From Caulobacter sp. FWC26 (GTDB lineage: Bacteria > Pseudomonadota > Alphaproteobacteria > Caulobacterales > Caulobacteraceae), in NCBI RefSeq assembly GCF_002742645.2, contig NZ_CP033875.1, forward strand, positions 2,458,001 through 2,522,000: a stretch of 64,000 nucleotides of DNA, written 5' to 3'. Under the pieces are notes generated by a model. That model was not told the origin of the DNA. It did no database searches and saw only the letters and a list, made by a program, of their open reading frames with translations. The translations under genes and the position numbers were made by a program. Of the stretch, positions 27,427 to 34,319 are shown one piece after another; position 1 is the first letter of the stretch, and each line of letters starts with the position of its first letter.

Positions 27427-28605
27427 ATGGCCCACTATGGGGACTACCAGAACGAAATCTATGGCGCCGGTCTGCAGGGCGTCCGGCCGAAGTGGCCGGT
27501 CGATTTCAGAAACCTGGAAATGCGGGCGACCGCCGCGATGTCTCCGGATCTGCTCAGCTACGTGCAGGGCGGTTGCGGCGACGAGTTCACGCAGCGTCGC
27601 AACGCCGACGCCTTCCACGACTGGGGTGTCGTGCCGCGCATGATGGTCGACGCGTCAAAGCGCGATCTCTCGATCGATCTGTTCGGCCTCAAACTCCCGA
27701 CGCCGATCTTCATGAGCCCGATCGGGGTCATCGGCATGTGCGCGCAAGACGGCCATGGCGACATCGCCACCGCCATCGCCGCGCAGCGAACGGGCGTACC
27801 GGTCATGGCCTCAACCCTGGCCAACGATCCGGTCGAGGCGGTGGGCGCGGCGCTTGGCGACGGGGTCGGCTTTTTCCAGCTCTACACGCCCAAGGACCGC
27901 GAGCTGGCAGAAAGCCTTATCCGGCGCGCCGAGGCCGCAGGATTCAAAGCCCTGGTGGTGACGCTGGACACCTGGGTCACGGGCTGGCGTCCGCGCGACT
28001 TGAACGACGCCAACTTTCCCCAGCTTCGGGGCCACGTCCTGCAAAACTACTTCACCGATCCGCGCTTTCTGGCGCTGCTGGGTCGCCCCGTGGCGGAGGA
28101 CCCCGCCACCGCTATCCGCACCTGGGGCGGCCACTTCGGCAAGACGCTGACCTGGGATGACCTCGCCTGGCTCAGATCCGCCACCAAGCTTCCGATTGTG
28201 CTCAAGGGCATTTGCCACCCCAACGACGCGCGCCGCGCGATAGATCTCGGCGTCGATGGCGTGTTCTGTTCCAACCACGGCGGCCGGCAGGCCAATGGCG
28301 GCATCGCTGCGATCGATCTCCTTGAAGACATCGTCGCGGCCAGCGGGAATACGCCTGTCCTATTCGATTCCGGGGTGCGGTCGGGGTCGGACGTCGCCAA
28401 GGCGCTGGCGATGGGAGCCCGTGCGGTCGGGATCGGTCGTCCCTACGCCTACGGACTGGCGATCGGCGGCGTGGATGGGGTCGTCCACGTGTTGAAGAGC
28501 ATCCTGGCGGAGCTGGACCTGCTGATGGCCGTTGACGGCTTCCCAACCCTCGCCGACCTGCGCGCGGCCGGCGTGAGACCTGTCCGAAAGGCGGGTATCC
28601 GTTAG
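27427..28605 (+). CDS. FMN-dependent alpha-hydroxy-acid oxidase (lactate 2-monooxygenase type)
   Basis: The 392-residue TIM-barrel flavoenzyme oxidises an L-2-hydroxy acid such as lactate. Seen are the N-terminal block GLQGVRPKWPVDF, MSPIGVIGMCAQDG, the FMN-binding VLKGICHPNDARRA, the active-site SNHGGRQANGG with catalytic His, and GVRSGSDVAKALAMGA followed by GIGRPYAYGLA. The sequence pattern resembles actinobacterial lactate 2-monooxygenase more than LldD. MAHYGDY at 27427 is the start, with AAGGCAGG upstream; the longer frame has no typical sequence. Substrate not proven. Confidence 0.86.
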   Translation: MAHYGDYQNEIYGAGLQGVRPKWPVDFRNLEMRATAAMSPDLLSYVQGGCGDEFTQRRNADAFHDWGVVPRMMVDASKRDLSIDLFGLKLPTPIFMSPIGVIGMCAQDGHGDIATAIAAQRTGVPVMASTLANDPVEAVGAALGDGVGFFQLYTPKDRELAESLIRRAEAAGFKALVVTLDTWVTGWRPRDLNDANFPQLRGHVLQNYFTDPRFLALLGRPVAEDPATAIRTWGGHFGKTLTWDDLAWLRSATKLPIVLKGICHPNDARRAIDLGVDGVFCSNHGGRQANGGIAAIDLLEDIVAASGNTPVLFDSGVRSGSDVAKALAMGARAVGIGRPYAYGLAIGGVDGVVHVLKSILAELDLLMAVDGFPTLADLRAAGVRPVRKAGIR

Positions 28606-28765
28606 ACGGCTTCTCGACGCGCGGGTGCGCAGGGCTACCTGGTTGACGGCCGTGCTTGGCTTGGCCTGGCCCCTCCGGCCAATGAACAGCATCAAACTGA
28701 TATCGCTCCCTCAGCATGCAGCGCGGCGGCCCCTGTGTTCGCGGCGCCTAACGACAAGCTCGTCC

Positions 28766-28779
28766 GGCCCGATCGGGCC
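28766..28779. promoter_or_regulatory. 14-bp perfect palindrome upstream of transporter gene
   Basis: GGCCCGATCGGGCC lies 66 bp before the transporter ATG in a 239-bp intergenic region. It could be an operator; in high-GC DNA a chance palindrome is also possible. Confidence 0.3.
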
Positions 28780-28844
28780 TTCGTAAGAGAAGTGTCACGT
28801 CCGTCGCCTAAGGCTCCACGGGCGCATACTTTCAGGACAAGCCG

Positions 28845-30161
28845 ATGCCGCGCCCACGGGTCGCCCCTCAACGCGCCTTCTTGCTGGTCTATGGCGCAGC
28901 CCATGGCGCCAAAAGCCTGATCTGGCACGCGAGCGAATTCCTGTTCGCCTTTTTCCTCACCGAGGCCATTGGACTTTCGCCTGCGTATGTCGGCCTGATG
29001 CTGGGCTTATCGCTTGTGCTCAACGCTTTGATGGATCTCTGCGTGGGCTGGACGCTTAGACGATGGGTGTCTAACAGCCTGCGCGCCTCGCGCCTTCAGT
29101 TGCTGGGAGCCTGGATCAGTGCCGCTATGCTGCTGACCTTCGCTTTCACCGGGCAGCTTCCTCCAGGCCTTCGTGCGGACGTCGCCCTGACCAGCCTGCT
29201 AGCCTTCCGCCTAGCCTACCCCTTCTACGACAATCCGCAGAACACCCTGCTCGCCTTCGCCACACGCGACGATAGCGGCCGGGCTCGCCTGACGGCCGCG
29301 CGTTACGTCGCAGGCGGCGCCGCGCGGTTGCTGCTTGCCGCTAGCTTCGCGCCCATGATGATCGGACAGCCGGCCGCGATTCAGTCGAACCGGTTCGGAG
29401 TCCTCTGCCTGGCCATGGCCTTGGCGGCTGTCGTCACCGCCGGCGGCCTGCAGACTTTCGTCCGGCGGTGGCCGCATATTGAGTTGCATGGAGAGCGACG
29501 GAATCTGCAGGCCGGCGCGCGCGGCGGGGAGACCGCGCCGCTGATCGCATTGCTTGCGATCGCCTTTACCCTCTCGATCTCGGGGTCGCTGTTTGGGCGC
29601 CTGGAACCTTATTTCGCAGCCTTCGCGGTCCGTCACGTGATCAACGCCGGCGTCATCATGTTGGCCGCGACAGTGGGGTCCCTGCTCAGCCAGTGGATTT
29701 GGGCGCGCGCGGCGCACTATCTGGCGCTGGCTAATCTGCTGAGGGTGGCGCTTGTCGTGCTCGCCGCCGGCGCAGGCCTCTTCTACGTCCTGGCGCCGCT
29801 TGGCGTGGCTTGGTCGGCCGCCGCCTGCCTAGTCTACGGGATCGGTTCCGGCGGTGTGCACATGTCGCTTTGGTCCCTGCTGGCCGGTCGCGCGTCGGCC
29901 TTGACCGGCGCGTTCACGGGAACAGCCGCCTTTGGTCTTTTCACCTGTTTCTCCAAGCTAGGTCTGGCCTTCGCGGCGACGGCGATGGGCATAATCCTGG
30001 CCGGGGTCGACTACCACGATCAGATCCTGGCGATGGGGCCGGTCTTCGCGGCGATGGCCGCCGCGCCTGTCGCCGGGGCGCTCGTGATCGGCCTGCTCAC
30101 GGTCAGCTTCCGGGCCAGGGCGCAGGGCCTTTCGCAGCCACGGGGAGCCTGGCTGCACTAG
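28845..30161 (+). CDS. MFS transporter, GPH (glycoside/pentoside/hexuronide) type
   Basis: The 438-residue polytopic protein has 11-12 predicted helices. The N-terminal pattern (LLVYGAAHGAKSLIWHASEF, then FLTEAIGLSPAYVGLMLGLS and LMDLCVGWTLRRW) fits the MFS_2/GPH cation symporter family, which imports sugars or related solutes. DNPQNTLLAFATRDDSGRARLTAARY matches the conserved loop of that family. AGGA precedes the ATG. Substrate unknown; no sugar catabolic genes are adjacent. Confidence 0.78.
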   Translation: MPRPRVAPQRAFLLVYGAAHGAKSLIWHASEFLFAFFLTEAIGLSPAYVGLMLGLSLVLNALMDLCVGWTLRRWVSNSLRASRLQLLGAWISAAMLLTFAFTGQLPPGLRADVALTSLLAFRLAYPFYDNPQNTLLAFATRDDSGRARLTAARYVAGGAARLLLAASFAPMMIGQPAAIQSNRFGVLCLAMALAAVVTAGGLQTFVRRWPHIELHGERRNLQAGARGGETAPLIALLAIAFTLSISGSLFGRLEPYFAAFAVRHVINAGVIMLAATVGSLLSQWIWARAAHYLALANLLRVALVVLAAGAGLFYVLAPLGVAWSAAACLVYGIGSGGVHMSLWSLLAGRASALTGAFTGTAAFGLFTCFSKLGLAFAATAMGIILAGVDYHDQILAMGPVFAAMAAAPVAGALVIGLLTVSFRARAQGLSQPRGAWLH

Positions 30162-30360
30162 CGATGATCAGAGAAAGTAGCCGGCGCGCGCACGGGCAGG
30201 ATCGCCGCGCCCACCGCCGTGGACTTGGCCGACACCTGGGCGGTCAGGACCTACGGTGCGGACAGCGGAGCATTCTGGTGAACCGGACGGTCTTCCTGGG
30301 GCCACCGGATGGCCACGGCGATCCGGCGAGCCAGGGCGGCCGGCGCGTCGGCTGCCGACG

Positions 30361-30912
30361 CTAGGCGACCATACCGACCAGCCGGCATACCAGCTTGATG
30401 TCTAAATAGTCTTCCAAACCCAGATGCGAGCCTTCCCGACCAAGGCCGGACTCTTTAACCCCGCCGAACGGGGCCACCTCGGTTGAGATTAGACCCGTGT
30501 TCAGACCCACCATGCCATAACGCAGCGCCTCACTCACTCGGGCCGCGCGATCGATATCACGGGTGAACATGTAGGCCGCCAGTCCGGCCGCGGTGTCGTT
30601 AGCCATGGCGATCGCCTCGGACTCGTTGGAGAAGCGGATCAGCCCGGCGACGGGGCCGAAGGTCTCCTCGCGACAGAGCAAAGCGTCGCGACGAACGTTG
30701 GCGATCACCGTGGGGGCGTGGAAATGGCCCACGCCGTCGATGGGCCGCCCGCCGGTGGGCACCTTGCCGCCGCCGGCCAAGGCATCCTCGACATGCTCCA
30801 CGACCTTTCTTAGGGCAGCCTGATTGATCAGGGGTCCCTGATCCGTCGGCCCGTTCAATCCCGACCCCACCACCATCTTGCCGACCTTGGTCGCCAGGCG
30901 TGGCGCGCGACG
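30361..30912 (-). pseudogene. Truncated succinate-semialdehyde dehydrogenase (C-terminal third of gabD)
   Basis: Only about the last 180 residues of a GabD-type aldehyde dehydrogenase remain: VGKMVVGSGLNGPTDQGPLI, REETFGPVAGLIRF, AIAMANDTAAGLAAYMF, GMVGLNTGLISTEVAPFGG and KESGLGREGSHLGLEDYLD. The NAD-binding domain and catalytic Cys are missing. Sequence upstream in the same open frame (to 31248) shows no aldehyde dehydrogenase similarity. It sits back to back with a frameshifted LysR gene, so the pair looks like a decayed gabD-regulator locus. Confidence 0.85.
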
Positions 30913-31042
30913 AGTTCCAAGTTGAGAACCATGCGTAAGACCCTTGTTCAGGCTGCTGAGGATGTCTCCTCTTGGTGACGCAAAAGGGCCAAGCGTGACA
31001 GGCGACAAAGGGGGCTGATATGGTAACCTCAGGTCACCACCG

Positions 31043-31965
31043 ATGAGCTTCCTAGCCATGCCGATGTCCTTGCCGCCCTTCGCCATGATGCGGGCGTTTG
31101 AAGCCTTTGGGCGCACTGGGCCGCGGCCGACCTGCGCCTGAGCCATGCGATCGTCAGCCGCCATTTGAAGGGTCTCGAAGCTTGGCTTGGGATCATGCTC
31201 ATCGATCGAGAGAGCGGCGCCCTCACCGCCGCAGGCCACGACTACCATCTAAGCGTCAACCGGGCGCTGGAGAGCCTTTCGGGCGCAACGGTCGCGGCCA
31301 TGCGCGGGGCCCAAGGACGGCTGGAAATCTGGAGCGTGCCGGGCTTCGCCTCCCTCTGGCTGAACGGGCGGTTGGCCAGCTTTCGTCAGGACCACCCCAA
31401 GATCGCGCTCGACCTTCGTCCTTCTGAAACCGGAGCCGAGCTCGTCCACTTGCAGGCTGACGCCGATATCCGCTTCGTGCGCGACGTCGATGCGCGTGCG
31501 GCCGCAGGGAACGTTCAGACCCTGGTTCTGGCGCGCCCCGAGTTTTTCCCAGTGGCGGCCCCTGCCCTCGGAGAACAGTGGGGCCCGCGCCTTGGACGCC
31601 TGGAGGATCTTTTGAGCGCGCCACTGCTCCAGGAAGAGGACGATGGGGACTGGCGCGCATGGTTCCTTGCCCAAGGCGTCGACGCGCCCGTGCCCGCGCC
31701 GGTCGCCAGGCTTTGGCAGGCGCATCTGGCGCTGGGCGCGGCGCGGGAGGGTCAGGGCGTGGCGCTTACCAACGCCTTCCTGGCCCACGAGGATCTAAGG
31801 TCGGGGCGTCTACGACGACTGACCCTGGGATCGGGCGGGCAGCCATCTGCGACAATCGGCGCCTATGTCCTGTCCGCGCGTTCCGACCGCTGGGAAAGTC
31901 CGCCCCTGACGCGGTTTCGCCGCTGGTTGATCGAGGCTTGCGAAGCGGACCTCTCGGCCTTCTAG
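31043..31965 (+). pseudogene. LysR-type regulator with frameshift/deletion in the HTH
   Basis: The start MSFLAMPMSLPPFAMMRAFEAF reads in one frame from ATG 31043, but the rest of the helix-turn-helix (AAADLRLSHAIVSRHLKGLE) and the substrate domain (LEIWSVPGFASLWLNGRL, DIRFVRDVD) are in another. Compared with GcvA-type regulators about four residues plus one base are missing near 31117-31121, consistent with an 11-nt deletion in helix 1. A TTG at 31165 would start after the HTH and give no DNA-binding domain. It is divergent from the truncated gabD. Confidence 0.8.
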
Positions 31966-32545
31966 GCCGATCGACGCCCGCCCCGAGCGTCCGTTCAAAC
32001 GCCTCAGCGCTTGAACATGGCGTTGTACTTCTTGATCGGCCCCGGCTTGGGCACGGTTCGCTGACATCCCGCCGCGCCTACTTCGGCTGATGCGCCTCCA
32101 AGCGGACCGCCCATCAACAGCCGCTTGGAGGCCGGCAAGGAGCAGGTTCTCCGTCGCAAGACGCAAGTCGCCGCCCCTTATCGTCCGTAAACAAAGCTTT
32201 CGTAAGGAGGAGAAGATTAGCGGCGCTGTCGTGCGCCGTCGCGCTCTAGCGCAGGCCTGGCGCGCCTTGTCGGATGAAACCGATAACTACGAGTACGCTA
32301 TTGTACTCCATAGGCTCTCTAGGAGGGACAAGGGGCGCAAGCGTGGCCCTCGAGTCAAGCACCTGCTCACCTGAGCGCCGCGCCGAGACGTCCGCCTCGC
32401 GCCACTAACGGACGTTGGCGCGCCTCCGGCAACAAGACATCCGGTTAAAGCGCATCACTCAGATTGCTCCTGAGCTGGTGAGGTGATGATTGACTGCAAA
32501 GAGCGCGACAGGTTTCCTTCACCTCCGCAGAGAGGAGATGTTCGC
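31966..32545. other. 580-bp intergenic region without a confident gene
   Basis: I see no well-supported gene. On the minus strand a short frame ending at 32004 encodes a tail (GCQRTVPKPGPIKKYNAMFKR) that looks like a real protein C-terminus and may be a gene remnant. A perfect 12-bp inverted repeat lies at 32094-32132. A plus-strand frame of 94 codons at 32090-32374 has no plausible start and unusual composition. Strong AAGGAGG- and AGGAGGG-like stretches near 32202 and 32319 have no good start codon nearby. Confidence 0.5.
32094..32132. repeat. Perfect 12-bp inverted repeat with 15-nt spacer
   Basis: GCCTCCAAGCGG at 32094-32105 is mirrored by CCGCTTGGAGGC at 32121-32132. No T-tract follows on either strand, so an ordinary Rho-independent terminator is unlikely. 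It lies in the long intergenic region beside the decayed LysR gene. Confidence 0.7.
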
Positions 32546-32776
32546 ATGCGCTCTACGCCGCTCACCTCCGACGAAGTCGAAGTCCTTCAGGACGTTAGAA
32601 AGATTGGAAGCCTAGTCCTACAACCCGAGGCTCGAAGCTTCGCCCATGCCAAGAGTCTGACGGATAGGGGCCTGCTTCGTTGTGTAACGCTGCGCGGCGT
32701 ATCGACCTCAACATTTTTGTTGTCTGGCGAAGGTATCGCTTTCGCTCGCTGCGGAAGCGGCGACACCAAGGGTTAA
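32546..32776 (+). CDS. Small hypothetical protein, possible winged-helix fold
   Basis: The 76-residue product of ATG 32546 has AGGAG 8 nt upstream; an earlier in-frame ATG at 32483 is less well supported. The pattern LTSDEVEVLQDVRK, then SLTDRGLLRCVTLRG and STFLLSGEGIAFARC resembles the end of a small winged helix (DRGLL followed by a beta hairpin and L-x-GEG). No named family. It converges with the PHP hydrolase gene, 8 bp away. Confidence 0.6.
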   Translation: MRSTPLTSDEVEVLQDVRKIGSLVLQPEARSFAHAKSLTDRGLLRCVTLRGVSTSTFLLSGEGIAFARCGSGDTKG

Positions 32777-32784
32777 TCGCCATC

Positions 32785-34245
32785 TCAGGTCGCGGGCGAT
32801 AAATAGATCGGATTCCCGATCAAAAGCAGCCGCCTTCCGGCATCACGAACATTGGCCCGGACCCAGGTCTGGCGCCGCCCCATCCGGATTTCGAACTGGC
32901 CCTTCGCCGACACTGGCGGGTGGATCCGAACGCCGTCCTGAATGAGCTCCAGCCCAGCGCGATCCGCGCCAGCGATTGTCGCGATGAAGGAAATTGTCCT
33001 GCCGGGCTTGGCCTTCAGCACGCCGCCCATAACCGCCGATGCTCCGTCCACGCTGGCGGACAGGTCGAGCATCCGATCGCGCGCGCCTTCCAGATCAATA
33101 AAAACACGCCCGGCGCGCAGGCCCGCCAACAAGGCTTCGGATGAGAGCCCCTCCGCGCGGATCACGGTCGTGGGTCGCCCGACGGCTGACGGCTGGCCGC
33201 GCGGAACCCCGGCGTCATGGTTGTCGCTGCCGCCGATCGCGGTGATCCGGCGACCCTGGTTCAGCTGAGCCTCCCAGAACGGGACGCCCGACAGGATGCC
33301 CTCGAAGCCGCCCAGCGCCTTCTCGTTACCGCCGTTGACGACCTCGATCGCCTGCACCGCGTCGAAGTCGGTGTCCTTGGCGGTCCAGCCGCAGCCCATG
33401 CATTGTTCGCCGGATGGAACGGCGGGGTGATTTATCGAGAAGACGCCGCCGGCGGCCTTCACCGCGCGTTGCAGGTCGCGGATCGACGGCGCGCTGCCGG
33501 AGCCCAGGCGAAAGTCGATGAAGGCCGTCGGCCCGAAAACATTGGCGTGCCCCTGGAAGGTCGTGACCTCGCGGCCGGTCATCAGCAACAGGTTCGGGAA
33601 AGACGGCTGGAGCTCGGCCAGGGCCTGCGCCTGGCTCGTAGTGTTGTGGTCGGTCACGGCGATGAAATCGAGGCCGGCGCCCTGGGCCGCCAGCACCGTG
33701 CGATAGACCGGACAAGGGGCGCGCGGCGCGTCTCCGGTGACGCAGCCGCCGTCGCTGTGGGCCGTGTGCATGTGCAGGTCGCCGCGATACCAGCCGGGCG
33801 TCGTCGCCCTGGCCAGGGCGACGGGCGGCGGCGCGGGCGCGCGCTGGAACCAGACCTTCGCCTCATAAGTCGCTCGGGACCCCGCTCGGGCGTTGGGCAC
33901 GCCCAGCAGCAAGGTCCACTGGCCGGCCGGCAGCGGCCCGGGCAGGTAACTGGCGGTCGCCGCCTCGGTGGAGATGAAGAAGGTCTTCTTGTTCCCGCCG
34001 CTCCAGCCCCGGAAACGGACGGGATCCAGAAGGCCAAGATCGACCACGGTGCGGTTCTCCCGGCCCGTATAGTCAAAGGCGACGGACAGGCCGGTGACGC
34101 CGGCCGGCACGTCGAAGGTCACGAGCTTGTAGGTCTGGTGGTCCGCGCCGGTGATCTCGCCGGTCAGGACTAGGTCGGGCCGGCCTGTCTGGGCCAAGGC
34201 GGGCCACGCGATCAACATGGCGACGAGAGCAATCCAGCGGAGCAT
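32785..34245 (-). CDS. Exported PHP-domain metallohydrolase, CehA/McbA type (locus A)
   Basis: This 486-residue protein has a signal peptide (LRWIALVAMLIAWPALA). A beta-sandwich of about 120 residues (DVPAGVTGLSVAFDYTG, LPAGQWTLLLGVPNA) is followed by a PHP-type metal centre: GDLHMHTAHSDGG, AVTDHNTTS, FSINHPAV and GGSDNHDAG. CehA/McbA-like enzymes include carbaryl hydrolase; the PHP fold generally cleaves phosphoesters. The ATG at 34245 is favoured over a TTG four codons upstream. It lies downstream of a TonB receptor, FecR and ECF sigma gene on the same strand, with a hairpin between, suggesting hydrolysis of the receptor's ligand in the periplasm. Confidence 0.85.
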   Translation of the reverse strand: MLRWIALVAMLIAWPALAQTGRPDLVLTGEITGADHQTYKLVTFDVPAGVTGLSVAFDYTGRENRTVVDLGLLDPVRFRGWSGGNKKTFFISTEAATASYLPGPLPAGQWTLLLGVPNARAGSRATYEAKVWFQRAPAPPPVALARATTPGWYRGDLHMHTAHSDGGCVTGDAPRAPCPVYRTVLAAQGAGLDFIAVTDHNTTSQAQALAELQPSFPNLLLMTGREVTTFQGHANVFGPTAFIDFRLGSGSAPSIRDLQRAVKAAGGVFSINHPAVPSGEQCMGCGWTAKDTDFDAVQAIEVVNGGNEKALGGFEGILSGVPFWEAQLNQGRRITAIGGSDNHDAGVPRGQPSAVGRPTTVIRAEGLSSEALLAGLRAGRVFIDLEGARDRMLDLSASVDGASAVMGGVLKAKPGRTISFIATIAGADRAGLELIQDGVRIHPPVSAKGQFEIRMGRRQTWVRANVRDAGRRLLLIGNPIYLSPAT

Positions 34246-34263
34246 GGCGGCGTCCAAAGAGAA

Positions 34264-34287
34264 GGGCGGCCGAGACTGCGGCCGCCC
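34264..34287 (-). terminator. Hairpin after TonB receptor A
   Basis: A 9-bp GC stem (GGGCGGCCG with CGGCCGCCC, 6-nt loop) lies between the receptor stop (34320) and the PHP gene. It is followed on the minus strand by TTCTCTTT. It may terminate partially or process the mRNA. Confidence 0.6.
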
Positions 34288-34319
34288 GAGTTTAGGGGAA
34301 CAAGGTCAATCGGCTCGCC

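Noticed and set aside
30913..31248. N-terminal extension of the truncated gabD as a fusion protein
   Set aside because: The extra residues show no domain and run antisense over the LysR HTH; best read as chance open frame upstream of a pseudogene.
32090..32374. 94-codon plus-strand frame in the empty region
   Set aside because: Begins inside the inverted repeat, has no ribosome-binding site at its start and no protein-like domain pattern.
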